NCBI RefSeq assembly: GCF_040712315.1
Contig: NC_134017.1
Location: forward strand, 17,452,001-17,516,000
Reading direction: 5' to 3'
Length of the DNA stretch: 64,000 nt
DNA from: Castanea sativa
Taxonomy: Eukaryota > Streptophyta > Magnoliopsida > Fagales > Fagaceae
Shown piece by piece: positions 9,042 to 22,007 of this stretch; the first letter of the stretch is position 1; the number at the start of each line of letters is the position of its first letter. A program made the translations under genes and the position numbers. Below the pieces are notes generated by a model. It made no database searches, was not told the DNA's origin, and was given only the letters and a program-made list of their open reading frames with translations.

Positions 9042-11022
9042 TCTATTCACTTCTTCTCTCTCTCCCCTTCTTGTTTTTGTTTTCGCATTACTTGTGTGTT
9101 TTACTTTAATGTTTTGAGTCAGTCTAGTTTTATGCATTGTTTTACTTTGGTTAACATGTTTTTGTTTTTGTGTTTTTCAGTTTTTGTTTTATTTTGTTTT
9201 TCAGATAAAAATTAAAAAAAATTAAAAATTTGAAAAATACAAAAACAATGTGTGTGTATGTGTACATTGGTTCTTGTGAACCTTAAAATGGCCATTGAAA
9301 TAGAGTTTTCTAAAAATTTTATCTCTTGTAACTTAGATGAGCATTCCTATGCACAACTAAGCAAGTGAGCTTTGTAACTCTTTGTTTGTAATGAGTAAGG
9401 TTAAGTGATCTCTTGTACTTAACACTCGTATCACTCTTTTTAACAGGTAGGCTAGAAAATCCTAAGAGAAAGACATAAATAATCATCTCACCACTGTTAC
9501 CCGCCAATCATGATATGACATCTGTATGCTTCGGCATAGCAAAAGTGCAATTTCAATGACATCTGTATGCTTCGGCATAGCAAAAGTGCAATGTCAAAAG
9601 CTTAACATAATTGGGTATTTCTTCTCTCTCCTTTGTATACCCATGCATGGTTTGCTTAATAAAAAGAAAATATATAAAGAAAATAAAAAGCAAAAAGAAA
9701 AAAATGCTTTAAATATGATTGCAAGCGTGTTTTCTAGGAGATGTGAGAGTTATAGGATGTACTTCGAACGTGATAGTCCCCATCAAACAGTTATGATTGT
9801 GTGTGAGTTACAGTGATTTTCTCATATCTCAAATCATCATAACTTAGAGACATATATGCATTCTTGCGATGTTTTCACACACAACACGCAATATTCTTTG
9901 GTACTTTTGATACATGTTCAGGTATAATGTGATTTGGCCATCACAAGGTTTACATGTGTTGATGTATACTCACTAAACTGTCTTGACTTGTTTTTGAAAT
10001 ATAAAATCTGTTAGACTTGTTTAGTGTGTGTGTGTTTTCCTTTTGGGAGCTAAATGCTTAACTCATTGTTGTTGAGAGATGATTTTGAGAGTCTAATATG
10101 TGTTTGGATCTTTGGTTGAGTTGCATGTTTGATTGCATTCATGCCTGTGTTTTTCCCTTATCGAAAACTATTTTGAAAAGCTGGCTCGACACCTCCTCGA
10201 TACCTCCTCGACACCTGGCTGTCTTTCGAGCTTCTTAGCTTTTTCTTATCGCAATCTCGACAGCTTCTCGAGACCTTCTGGATCGATCGAGAAACCTCCT
10301 GTCCTCTCGATAGCTTCTCGACACCTAGTGGATCGATCAAGCTTTTGCTCTTGTGTCTGTGTCTTGTTCCTCGACACCTTCTTGATAGCTTTATCTAACT
10401 AAGTTGTTTTTCTCGACACCTCCCTCGACAGATGTCTCAACACCTCTCGACACCTATATCTGTCGAGATTTACTGAGGATCTATATATAGATTCTGTGTG
10501 ATCCGGTTCTTCAATTCTCTTGATCTCTCTCTCGATAGATCTATTTCTTCACCTTCCAAACTTCTTTCTCTCACTCCAAACCTCTACCCAAGGTTTCCTC
10601 ACGTGTATTCAAGTTCTTCTTCACTTGATAAGCATCTAATCTTTCTCATTTACATGCATTTCATGTTTTGAAACCTAGGTTTTGGGGTTTTTGAAAATTT
10701 TGGGGATTTTTCAAATCGATGTGTTATTATTGAAATTTTTGGGATGGGTTTTTGTAGATTTGATCTAAAAACTCCATGCATTGCATCACATTTGCACTCT
10801 AACAGTCTTCTCATGCATTTAGATGTGTGCAAAATGTTTGTGTGCTGGTAGGATTGGATTGGGCTGAGCTCATGATGTTTTTCATATTACATGTCACATG
10901 TTCATGCATTCCCCATGCATACGTTCTCTCTTTTCAATATACTTGTTATATTTGAATTGTTTCGGAACTTTTCTAAGTGTTTCTTTCTCCCCACTTTCTT
11001 TCTATTTGTGTTAGTAGTGTCT
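9042..11022 (+). other. Non-coding spacer of family A with TCGA-rich block
   Basis: About 2 kb without recognisable coding, yet present in the same place in all three full copies. It holds a T-rich stretch after gag, a ~41-bp direct duplication (9516-9556 and 9557-9597, containing CTTCGGCATAGC), and a block at 10186-10480 dense in CTCGACACCT, TCGATCGA and GATCGATC motifs. Next comes a conserved segment that leads into ORF2 (TTTGGGGTTTTTGAAAATTTTG, CTAACAG, GGATTGGATTGGGCTGAGC). The pol genes would normally lie here. Confidence 0.7.
10186..10480. repeat. TCGA-motif array
   Basis: Irregular repeats of the type CTCGACACCTyCTCGA, mixed with palindromic GATCGATCGAGA and CGATAGCTTCTCGA. The counterparts in the reversed copies are at ~18700-18950 and ~26640-27005. 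Confidence 0.75.
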
Positions 11023-12207
11023 ATGGCACCAAAACGTAAGACTATTCCAACCCAAAGCCCTCTTCGTTCTAGGGTCTCTTCATCTTCTGATTCCACTCCC
11101 CTTTTTATTTGGTTCAGTGATGAGAAAGTCCATCAGGACTTCTCGGAGAACTTCTCTAAACGAGGTGTTCATTTGGAACGCCAAGTTGTTCTGGCAGACT
11201 TCGTCGACACTAACCTTCCTGATGTCTTTCACAAACGGGAATGGGAGTCACTGTGTGACGTCCCGATCACTTGTCCTTCCGTGCTGATCCAGGAGTTTTA
11301 CTCTAACATGCATGGATTCGATTCTTCAATACCTCTCTTTCTCACTCGCGTTCAAGGTACGCACATAGTTGTCACATTGGAGTTGATATCCGATGTGCTC
11401 TAGGTACCGAGGGTTGCGCATCCTGACTACCCCAGTTGTGAGCGTCTACGGACTGTGTCCAAAGACGAGATGATTTCTACTTTCTGTGAGCGCCCTTTTG
11501 ATTGGGGTGAGCACCAGTTTACATCATGTTGACCTTTTGCTAAAGGCCCTCGTTTCTTAAACATGGTGATGACTTTTGTCTTGTATCCTCTCTCTCACTA
11601 CAACTCTATCACCGAGCCTCATGCTTGTTTTCTGTTGTCTCTTCTTAAGGATCTTACCATTGACTTTCCTTCACATTTCATCTTTTCTACCATAGATGTG
11701 TATAAGTATACGGCTACCCGTGATAAGCTCATCTTTTCTTCCACTATCATGAGGATTTTACGCCATTTTTGCATCCCTTTTCCTGTCTCTGACCCTTTTC
11801 ATGTCATGGTTGCCATATATGCCGCTACCGTAAATCGTAGTGAGGCACAGCTTAGGTCGTGACAGACAGGTTCAGTAGCTCCTTCCTCCTTATCTATTCC
11901 ATCTAGGTCTGCTCGTGTCTCATCCGCTCCCTCCTCTTGTACGAGCGATGTGTCATTAGGGGACATCATGGCGCAGCTTCAGCGCATGGATGCTCGCCTG
12001 GATACGCTCTTTACAGAGTTGTATCAGGTGAATTTTTGTGTTGGTCGCATTACTCAGCGATAAGCGACCATGGGTGGTTTTGCTCCTGAGGTTTCTCCTC
12101 CATCACCTCCTGTGGCTTCTGAGTCTGAGGATGATGATGGTGATGACGATGATGCTTCGGATGATAATGATGGAGATGCTAGCTTTATCGATGAGATGTC
12201 TACTTGA
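11023..12207 (+). pseudogene. Family A ORF2: 'putative plant transposon protein' domain protein (broken)
   Basis: Starts MAPKRKT at 11023 and ends at TGA 12205-12207. It reads like the plant transposon-protein domain (PF20167-type) found in many plant repeats: a basic N-terminus, then ERQVVLADF, SVLIQEFYSNMHGFD, RVQGTHIVVTLELISDVL, SHYNSITEP, SHFIFSTIDVYKYTATRDKLIF and a pro/ser linker. It ends in an acidic Asp-rich tail encoded by GAT/GAC repeats. Function is unknown; it is not transposase or polymerase-like by any motif I can see. Stops interrupt it at ~11401-11403 (TAG), ~11530 (TGA) and ~11860, and the tail shifts frame. Equivalent ORFs: 17069-18145 and 25034-26186 (minus). Confidence 0.8.
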
Positions 12208-12214
12208 CACTCTA

Positions 12215-12240
12215 CCCTTTGTCACTCGTGACAAAAAGGG
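12215..12240 (+). promoter_or_regulatory. Conserved hairpin just after ORF2
   Basis: TTTGTCAC and GTGACAAA pair around a 2-nt centre, extended by flanking CCC and GGG with a small bulge. The same palindrome occurs in the two reversed copies (around 17040-17060 and 25010-25025), 10-20 bases past the ORF2 stop. Its role in termination, packaging or plus-strand priming is unknown. Confidence 0.65.
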
Positions 12241-12314
12241 GGAGTAGTTTTGGGTTATGAGAGTAATCATACTTAGGGGGAGAGCTTGTACAGGGACATT
12301 TTTGATAGGGGGAA
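12233..12314 (+). promoter_or_regulatory. Internal PPT-like tracts
   Basis: Three G-rich purine tracts in ~80 bases: AAAAAGGGGGAG (12233-12244), AGGGGGAGAG (12275-12284) and a TAGGGGGAA run (12306-12314), all ~450 bp before the LTR. Multiple PPT-like tracts are a known feature of Sireviruses; use in priming is inferred. Confidence 0.55.
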
Positions 12315-12755
12315 TGTTGAGTGTTGAAGGATGTAGTGAGGATTACTTGTATTTTTTTCTTTTCTTTTCTTTAGATACATTCTCTTCTTGTACCTAGGTC
12401 TTGTGACGATTATTACATACATTGCGCTTATCTTTGTTATATATGTGATGATGTATGTTTCTTTCACCTATCTATACATGTGTTGTTTCTTTTCTCTCTT
12501 TATACACACGATTCTTTATTTGTATGCAATCTATTATTTCTGTTTTACACTAAAGATGCCTTGATGAGTTTTGTTTAAAGTGTTAAGAAATACAGGTTGT
12601 CAAAGTCTACTTGTCATAAACACTCTTCTTGCAAAGTTTTTCAAGAGTTTATGTTATGATAGATTTTATTGTATTCAAAAAGTGAATATGAGTTGAGTGA
12701 TTTATGACTTCTCTCATATGATCATTTGTTGGTTGTGGTTTTGTCACGGATTGCC

Positions 12756-12767
12756 AAAGGAGGAGAT
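12756..12767 (+). promoter_or_regulatory. PPT of family A element
   Basis: AAAGGAGGAGAT directly abuts the TG of the 3' LTR, the expected site of plus-strand priming. The two reversed copies lack this tract. Confidence 0.85.
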
Positions 12768-13732
12768 TGTTAGGACATATGTGTTTCACTTGTTTAGAAC
12801 ATATGTCATTTATTTATGTAATTGGCTAAGACAAAACGCACTTTACTTGTAATTGGGTAGAATTAGGATAAGTTTTATACTTTAAGAAACTGTATCTCAA
12901 GATCAAGTGTTGAAGTCATCAAGTCTATCCAAGAAACAAGCTGAAAAGTGCAAGTTCATTAAAGCTCGACATCTAGCATGTGTCGAGGTTTAAAGAGTTG
13001 TTCTAGCTCGTGGCTCGACAGCATCTCGATACCTCTATCTGCCGAGGTTTAAGAAAAACATATTCTAAGTTCTGTTTTGATTCCAATCCGTGGATGTGTC
13101 TTTGGGCCTTATTTTCTCCTAACCCTAGACATATAAAAGGATTATTGAAAAATCCTTGTTCATACAAATTGTAACTTGAGACGAAATTCTTGTCCTAGTT
13201 CATCTCTCTTGTGAAGAAGTTGTTGTGTCTTTGCACCGTAGGGTTTTGTAACCAAGCATCTTCTTGATCTTCATCGTGTGGATGAATTGAAAAACTTTGC
13301 AGCTAACAATCTTCTCTAGTTGGTGATTGAAGTCACGTATTGGGATCCGCGCAATTGGTTAGTCACATACTTGGGAGCCATGCACTGAAAGGAGAAAGTG
13401 TCACTACAAAACGAGTCCAATTGGGTATTGGGGTAAGGGTTCAACTGTAGGTTGGTAAGGTACTTGGGATTCCTTTACTTGTAACCGCTTGTTGTGATAA
13501 TATTGGAATTTCGGGAGTGGTGACCTTAAAATTACCTAGTGGGGTTTTTGCCGTGTAGGTTTTTCTCATTCGTAAACAAATCACCGTGTGATTTAATTTT
13601 TACTGCATACTTAGTTTAATTGGTGATTTATTTGTACTACCACGCTTTGCATGTAAAATTAGTTAATTAATTAAACTTGGCTAATTAATTAATTAATCCA
13701 TCACAAGGGGTCAATACGTTTTTGGCCTATCA
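12768..13732 (+). repeat. 3' LTR of family A element
   Basis: Starts TGTTAGGACATATG and ends TTTTTGGCCTATCA, 965 bp, followed by the target duplication ATTTC. It is about 54 bp shorter than the 5' LTR, mainly from small deletions around 12830 and 13140. Confidence 0.88.
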
Positions 13733-13737
13733 ATTTC

Positions 13738-15068
13738 CAACTAAGATGTTACGAATTTTATGAAATTGTGAATATATAATAATCAGAACCTGAAAATGTA
13801 TAGCCTAAACTTCAGTCATGTGACACATTTCTTGAGATTTTCTTCGTCAAAGTTTGCATTTATGTTAATTTATTTATTTATTGAATATGCCAATAAATAA
13901 ATGCATATATTAATTACTCATAAGTATACACTAATTATTTATAGGCTTTAAGTACAAAACACACCCGAAAATTTAAGAGTCCTTACATTTTACTCCCTAA
14001 CGTACGTTTCTAATTTTGGATCCGTGTCTTTAAAGTTATTTGATTGGCAGTCCTTCCTTTTTGAAATATTAGGGGACAAAATTTAAATAAACTCAAACTT
14101 TAAAAGATTATTTTACCAAAGGCACCTACACATTCACTCAAAGCAAATCCAACTACAAATCCTCCTAACATTTCCAAAACACTTTATTACTATCCAAATT
14201 CCATAAAACCATCCTCAAAATCCAAGAATAGTCTAGATTCTAGAACCATAAGGACCAGTTCAGACAAATGCTTGTAGTATTAATACTTGACTTAATCACA
14301 TGCTTGAGCTTACCTTGTTTGTTCAATTTCAAGAGTTTCATGTAGGGAATGCAATTCGATATGGTTTGGAGTTCGTGAGCCCAGGATTTGAAAATAGAAG
14401 CATTTGTTATACACTGTTAGATGAGAGAATTGAGAGTTAATTTGATGAGACATTCTTTAGAGCTCGAGAGAGCTTGTACATAGAGAAGAGTGAGACTGTG
14501 AGAGCATCGGTGTACGTTTATCTCTTTAAAACGATGTCATTTGGATCACGGAAACTATAAGATGGCCTTTAATAAAATAAATAAATACTGTACATTCTAC
14601 TATACAACCATATCTCATAGTGTCGTTTTTGTGTTCAAGATTAGATGTTAACGGTAAGTAGTTTATATACTTCCCGATATTAGTTTTTTTTTTTTTTTTT
14701 TTTTGGTTTCCATTTTTTTTTTGTGCTAAATAATGAGAAATTTTATTGACACAAACAGTAGGAGGAGGCATCACCATGTAATATATACATAGGAGATGAA
14801 AATCTTTCCCAACATGTTACAAAAACAACGCAATTTGACGCATTCATTATCTTTGTTGAGTGTTAGATGTTCGAGCATAACTTGACAATAAGGTAAAATG
14901 TTCAAGCTAATTAGTTGAAGATCAAATCAAGCCTACAAACAATGTTCAAACTCTAGTTTGTATCAAAAAGTCCAAAAGTTTGAGGTCGGCTTAGTTCAAC
15001 TAGACTCCTCAGCCAAGCCAATACAGACTACAATTAATATAAATTTGATAACATTTTCTTACACATAT
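13738..15068. other. AT-rich intergenic sequence
   Basis: No gene, LTR end or RNA gene recognised. A poly-T run lies at ~14687-14704. The small open frames here have no recognisable domain. Confidence 0.6.
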
Positions 15069-15597
15069 TGTAGACACTCAATTTTGCAGCCATGATTTAA
15101 TCAAGGAGAATGACTTAAGTGACCATCCATGTACCGTAGAAATCATGATTGCATTACATGCATCAATTTGTTCTTGCATTACATGCATCAATTTGTAATT
15201 GCATTACATGCATCAATTCATTCTTTGCATATCATAAAAATGATTTTGAGGTTCTAATAGTCACAACAGTGTGCTTGGTTTCCAAATCAGACCATTGAAT
15301 CGAAAGATATAACATGATCAAGTTTGCACGGTCAACATGCATTGTATCTAGGTAGAATCGATCACGCATGATTAATATAAATTAATTTTGATTGGTTAAA
15401 CAATTAAAATTAATTAAATTATTTTGTGATTAGTTGATAATCAGTGTTTAAAATAGGATTGCATACATAGGGTATTTATCAAGATTTATTTTAGGGTATT
15501 TATGAGCAAAATAATTGTTCTTAAAAAGTCTAAATTATCCAAAAAAGAGATAAATATAATAGACTAAGGATGAAAACACGTCTAGGTGTAAGGATTG

Positions 15598-16524
15598 TGA
15601 TAGGCCAAAAATTTATTGACCCCTTGTGATGAATTAACCAATTAATTATCCAAGTGAATTAATTAGGTTCAATTACATTCAATGAGCGTGGTAGCACAAA
15701 CAAATCACCAAATAACTAAATGCAACGGAAATTAAATTTGATACAGTTGTATATGAATGGAGAAAACCTTCAAGGAAAAAACCCCACCGGTTGATTTTAA
15801 GGTCACCACTTTCGAGAATCCACTATTATCAAAACAAGTGGTTACAAGTAAAGGAATCCCAGTACCTTATACCAACCTATAGTTGAACTCTTACCCCAAC
15901 ATCCAATTGGACTTGTTCTGTAGTGACAATCTCTCCCTTGAAAAGGATGTTGGCTGCAAAGTTTTTCTGCTCTTCAACAGATGAAGATCGTGAAGTTCCT
16001 TGGTCACAAAACCCTATGGTGTACAAACACAGTAGCTTCTTCAAGAACTAAGGCAAACTAGGTTTTCGGTCATAATTCTGGAATTACGCTCTTGTGCAAT
16101 TGTGCTTTCAGCTATGTAACCTGATATGGCCCTTAAAATAATCCTTATAAATGTTTAGGATTGTGAGAAAAGAAAACCCAAATACATAATCACAGATTGG
16201 ATGAAAAACAGTCTAGAAAAACTGAGTTTCATAAACCTCGACAGATACTCTAGTTGTTGAGCTGCTATCAAGCCACGGGCTAGAACAGATCTTTAAATCT
16301 CCATAGATGCTAGCTGTTGAGCTTTAATAAATAACACTTTTCACACTTGAATCTTGGATAGACTTGCATGGCTTCAATACTTGGACTTGAACTCTTATTC
16401 CTTGAAGTATTAGACACATCCTAGATCTACCCAATTACAAGTAAAGTGTGTTTTGTCAAAGGATTAGCCAATTACATAAAATGTTGACATATGTTCCTAA
16501 CATTCAATCACATATGTCCTAACA
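15598..16524 (-). repeat. 3' LTR of nested family A copy 1
   Basis: A 927-bp LTR, shorter than its partner at 22008-23008 by internal deletions. In element sense it begins TGTTAGGACATATGTGATTG, the A1-type head. Confidence 0.85.
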
Positions 16525-17068
16525 ATCTGTGACAAAACCACAACAACAAATGAACATATGAGAGGAGTCATAAATCACTCAACTCATACTCACTTGTTAA
16601 GTACAATAAAATCTATCCTAACACAAACTCTTGAAAAACTTTGCAAAAAGAGAGTTCATGGCAAGTAGACTTTAACAACCTGTAATTCTGAAAGACTTAA
16701 ACAAAACTTATCAAGGCAACTTTGTGTGAAACATAAATAATAGATTGAATACAACACATAAGAAACATGTGCATAAAGAGAGAAAAGAAACAATACATGT
16801 AAAGGTAGATGAAAAACATACATCAACATATAGATAAAGCAAATATAATTACAATGTATGTCAAATGGTCACAAGACCTATGGTACAAGAATAATGCATC
16901 TGAAAAAGAATTAAAAGAAAAAGATGCATCAAAATCCTCACTACATCCTTCAAAATCAACACTCCCCCTAACAAAAATCCTCTTATACTAACTCTCCCCC
17001 TAACAATGACTACTCTCATGACCAAAACTACTCCCCATTTTTGTCACGAGTGACAAAGGGTAAGAGTG

Positions 17069-18145
17069 TCAAGTAAACATCTTGTTAGCACTAGAAGAGC
17101 TAGCATCATCCTTATCACCACCAAATGCAGCAGCATCACCATCATCATCCTCATCCGCGGAAGCCTCTAAAGTAGGAGGAGGTGAAGAAACAAAGCCACC
17201 CATGACCGCCTGTCGTCGTGCAATACGACCAACACGGGTGTTCACCTGACACAACTCATCACTGAATGAGTCAAAGCGAGCATCCATGCGCACAAGTTAT
17301 GCCATGATTTCCTTGAGAGTCAAACTGCTCGTAGAAGAAGAGGAACAAATGTAGATGGTGCTATAGGAGCTGGAGGAAGCGTTGATCTAGACCGCCTTTA
17401 ACGTAGCTGCGCCTCGCTTATTTAATGGTAGCAGAGTCTATGGCACAAGAGACATGGAAGTGGTCGAAAACAATAGAGGGAATAGAGAAGTGGTGTAAGA
17501 TCCACGTGATAGCAAAAGGGAAAATGAGCTTATCACGGGTCGCCGTATCCTTATACACATCTATGATGGAAAGGATAAAATGAGAGGGAAAATCAATGGT
17601 AATAGAGTTATAAACCTAGGACCTTTAGCAAAAGTAGAGCAAGAAGTGAACTAACGATCACCCCACTCGAAAGGTCGCTCACAAAAAATGGAAATAAGCT
17701 CATCTTTAGACACAGTCTTAAGATGCTCACAACCAGGGTATTCAAGATGCGCTACCCTAGGGACATGGAGCATGTTGGCAACAACAGCCGGAGTGACCAT
17801 GATGCGCGTACCTCGAACACAAGTAAAAAAAAAGGTACTGAAGAATCTAATCCATGCATGTTGTAGTAGAACTCCTAGATTAGCACGGATGGACATGTGA
17901 CCGAGAACATCACATAGTTACTCCCAAGCCCTACTATGAATGACTGTGGGTAGGTTAATGTCAGAGAAGTTTGATAGAATGACGTGGCATTTCGAATGAA
18001 TGCCTCATCTAGAGAAGTTCTCAAGGAAGTTCGATTTGGCCTTCTCATCATAGAACCGAATGTGATAGGGAGTAGAATCAGAAGAAGAATATGCCCTAGA
18101 ATGAAGAGGGTTCTGGGATGGAATAGACTTACGTTTAGGTGCCAT
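17069..18145 (-). pseudogene. Family A ORF2, nested copy 1 (broken)
   Basis: Starts MAPKRK at 18145 and ends at 17069. Same plant transposon-protein domain as 11023-12207: SVLIR and HAWIRFFSTFFFTCVRGTRIMVTP are recognisable, followed by HVPRVAHLEYPGCEHLKTVSKDE. The C-terminus (17069-17293) has the cleanest copy of the tail: ARFDSFSDELCQVNTRVGR, a Pro-rich bit, then Asp/Ala/Ser-rich acidic sequence. Frame shifts separate at least three blocks, and a deletion near 17600 removes part of the middle. Confidence 0.75.
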
Positions 18146-20046
18146 AAAAGCAGACTAACGTAAACAAAAGAGAGAGAGGGAGAAAGAAACACTCAGAAAA
18201 GTCCCAAGCAGTTCAAATATATCAAAATATATTGAAAATAAAGAACGTATGCATGAGAATGCATGAACATGTGACATGCAATAGAAAATACATCATGGGT
18301 TCAGCCCAATCCAATCCTACCAGCGCACAATCAGTTAATAGCACACATCTAAAATGTATTATAATGTAGTTATAATGCAAATGAGATGCAATGCATGAAG
18401 TTTTAAGATCAAAACTACAAAACCCATCCTAAAAATTTGGCAAAAACCTCTTTGATTTTGAAAAACCCCAAAATTTTAAAAAATCCCAAAAACTTAGGTT
18501 AAAAAAAATGAAATGCATAAATATGAGGGATTAGGACACTTACCAAGTGTAGAAAAACTTGATTAAGGCTGAAAAAAATCTTTGGGAAAGAGGTTTGAAG
18601 TGAGTGAGAGAGGTTTGGGAGGTGAAAAGGTTGAGAGAGATCGAGAGAAATCGAGAGAAATGAGGTCTGAATCGCAATTGCCCCTTATATAGCCCTTTAG
18701 TAATTCTCAATAGATCGAGAGGTGTCGAGAGGTGTCGAACTTTAAAGGGTTCAACAGATGTAGCTATCCAGCAAGTGTCACAGAAAAGAGAAGCTCGATC
18801 GATCGAGAAGCTATCGAGCAGGTTTTGAGGAGACATAAACTTTGTTGATGGATTGAGGAGCTATCGAGAAGGTGTCGAGATTACAATAAGAAAAAGGTAA
18901 AGAGCTCGATAGATAAGCCAAGTGTCGAGAGGTGTCGAGGAGCGGTTCAGATTGCTTTAAAAAACATTTTTCCAAAAAGAGAAAAACATAGACATGAATG
19001 CAATTAAGCAACTCAACCAAAGATCTAAACAACATTTTGATCTCTCAAAATCATCTCTCAACAAGAAAAATGTCATATATTTTGATCCAAAAAACACACA
19101 CACACACAAAACAAGTCTAACCAATTTTATATTTCAAAAATAAGTCAAGACAGTTTAGTAAGCCTACATTAAGGCATGTAAACCTTGTGATGGCCAAATC
19201 ACATTATACTTGCACATGTATCAAAATTAGCAAAGAATTTTGCGTGTTGTGTGTGAAAACATCGCAAGATTACATAAGTATATCTATGTTATGACGATTT
19301 GAGGTATGAGTAAATTAATTTAACTTACACATGATCAATATTGTTTGATGGGGACTATCACCTTCAAGGTACATCCTATAACTCCCACATCTCCTAGAAT
19401 ACATGCTTGCAATCATGTTTTAAAGCATTTTGTTCTTTTTGCTCTTATTTTCTTTGCATATTTTTCATTTTATTAAGCATATCATGCATGGGTATATGAA
19501 AAAGAGAAAAGAAATACCCAATTATGTTAAACTTCTTGACATTGAACTTTTGCTATGCCGAAGCATATGGATGTCATTTCATGATTGGTGGGTAACAGTG
19601 GTGAGATGGTTATTTATGCCTTTCTCTTAGGATTTTCTAGTCCTTTCCATCAAAAAGAGTGATACGAGTGTTACATATAAGAGATCACTTAACCTTACTC
19701 ATCATAAACAAAGAGCCACAAAGCTCACTTGCTTAGTTGTTCAAAGAGATGCTCATCTAAGTTACAAGAGATAGAAACTTTAGAGAACTTTGTTTCAATG
19801 GCCATTTTAAGGTTCACAAGAACCAATGTACATAAACACACACTGTTATTTGTATTTTTCTGATTTTTCAAATTTTTTTATTTTTATGAAAAAAAAAACA
19901 AAATAAAGACAAAATTGAAAAACAACCAAACAAAAACATGTCAAATAAAGCAATGCATAAAAACTAGACTATCTCAAATAAAAATAAAAAACACACAAGT
20001 AATGCAAACATAACAAAAAGAGGGAGAGAGAGAAAAAGTGACTAAA

Positions 20047-21935
20047 TCACTTGAAGCCTTTTTCCTTCCACACTTTGGAAGAATCTTTCCTTGAACTGGT
20101 GGTAAGGGGGAAGAATTGAAACCATTCAAGTTCAAAACGAACATGAGGGCTTTGAGGAGATCTCCAAGAGGAGCAAAAGAGGATGAAAGCTGATTCTGGT
20201 TTCCCGGTGAAATCATGATGTTGCTCTATTGAGTGGCTAACCACTTATAGTAATTGGGTCGAGTATGACTGGCTGTGCCATAGTGATGACAGAGATGCTG
20301 CTTCTTCTCTTTGGACTTTTGAACATTACTCATCTTAGCCCTATGATTTTTTGTTTCTTTCTTAGCAAGCTTAGGGGGTACTCCTAAGATAGATTTATCC
20401 TTGTCTAGGTTCTCACTATATATCACATTGTTGACATCATTGTTCTCAAAATTGATATTCTTAGCAGGAGAAACAAACACAGTAGTACTAGAAGAAGCAA
20501 TATTAGAAGAAGAAAAATCATACCCTAAACTAGTTTGATCGGAGGCAGATTTTTGCATGTTGAGCATCTTATCAAACTTTACACTTGAGGTCCTCTCCAA
20601 GTGAGCTCTCACTTGGAACAATTCTGCCTCAAGCTTTTTGGTCTTCTCAGCTAAGAAATTATTTTCAAACCTCAGTGCTCCAATAGTTTGATTAGCTTCA
20701 TCAAACTTTATGGAAAGTTGTTCTCATTCAATCTCCACATCACTGAGCTTCTTGGTGGCTAATTTATACAATTTCTCATGCTTTTCTGAGACCTTGTATA
20801 ACTTTGCATAGGCAGTGTGGATGTCATCTTGCTCATCCATCTTCTCAAACTTGGACTCCACCAATTCCTTTTTTTCATCCACAACTTCAACAATCCCTTT
20901 AGTAGGATCGATAGTAGCAGTGAAGGCATTCAGAATTCCGTCATCCTCATTGTCGAAATTATCCTCAAGTTCAGTGTCACTTAAGGTAGCAGTAAGTGCC
21001 TTGCTTTTCCTAATGGACTTGAGATAAGTGGGGCATTCTTGTTTTATGTGACCGAAGCCTTGACACCCAAAGCACTTTGGTCCTGAGGGAACAATACACT
21101 GACTGCCATCCTTGGCATCCTTCTTCCCTTTGTCTTGGCTCTTAAACTATGAAGAATTTGATTGCCTGCAGTCCTTGTTGAAGCCCTTTGCATTAGCATC
21201 CTTCATGAACTTCTTGAACTGCTGAGTGATATAGGACTTCATTTTTCAATCTTCATCATCGAAAGACTCATCAATATCGCTACTCTTGGCCTTCAATGCC
21301 ATGCTCTTGCTCTTGCTTAACTTCCCGAGCTTAGACAAACCTAACTCATAGGTTTGCAGATTTCCAACAAGCTCTGTCAAAGAAATTTTATCAATGTCCT
21401 TTGATTCCTCAATCGTTGTGATCTTAGCATTAAATCTCTCAAGCACAAATCTAAAAACGTTTCTCACAATCTTGGGTTCAGGAATGGTTTCCCCAAGATT
21501 GAAAGCTGAGTTTACTATGTCCTTGAGCCTGGCATAGAACTTATCAAATGACTCATCCTCCTCCTTCTTGATTTCTTCAAAGGTAGTAGTGAGCCTCTGA
21601 AGCTTCAAATCCTTGACAGCCTTGGTTCCTTCATAAGTTGTCTAGAGAATGGTCCACTCCTCCTTAGCAATTTCAGTAGAGGAAATCTTCTTGAACTCCT
21701 CATTTATAACCACACTGAATAAAGCATTCAATGCTCTGCTCTTGAAGTTAGCTTCCTTGATCTTTGCATCATCCCAATCGGTTGGCGCTTATTTTGGCTT
21801 GGTCCAACCTATCTACACAGCTTGCCACACCTTCTCATCTAAGGCTTGCAATAAAGCTCTCATGCGTACTTTCTAGTATGCATAGTTAGTTCCATCAAAT
21901 AAAGGAGGTACAATAAGAGATTGCCCTCTATCCAT
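20047..21935 (-). pseudogene. gag: Family A Gag, nested copy 1 (broken)
   Basis: Starts ATG at 21933-21935 and ends TGA at 20047-20049, the same endpoints as the other two gags. Blocks include FEEIKKEEDESFDKFYARLKD, a CCHC knuckle near 21040-21080 (CFGCQGFGH) and a second knuckle-like CHHYGTASHTRPNY near 20250, in which two Cys are lost. Codon 21 is TAG, as in the copy at 7174. An additional TAG (21646-21648) follows the EGTKAV region, and frame changes separate the blocks. Confidence 0.82.
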
Positions 21936-22007
21936 GAAAAACAAGGGTCAATGGATCTCACAACAAAGATTAAACCCTATTCAGAGTGTGCCCGCTCTGA
22001 TACCACT

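Larger units (their letters stand above)
6085..13732 (+). mobile_element. Complete non-autonomous LTR retrotransposon, family A (A2 type)
   Basis: The 5' LTR is 6085-7103 and the 3' LTR 12768-13732. Both outer flanks carry ATTTC (6080-6084 and 13733-13737), a 5-bp target duplication. A PBS follows the 5' LTR and a PPT precedes the 3' LTR. The inside holds a Copia-type gag (7174-9041) and a second ORF (11023-12207), but no protease, integrase, RT or RNase H motif in any frame. The LTRs differ at about a dozen of ~170 bases I compared (6780-6950 against 13405-13590), so this is not a recent insertion. Gag type, initiator-Met PBS and repeated G-rich tracts suggest a Sirevirus-related Copia ancestor (inference). 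Confidence 0.9.

Noticed and set aside
12038..12247. Met-rich open frame in the ORF2 tail
   Set aside because: Wrong-frame reading of the GAT-repeat acidic tail of ORF2.
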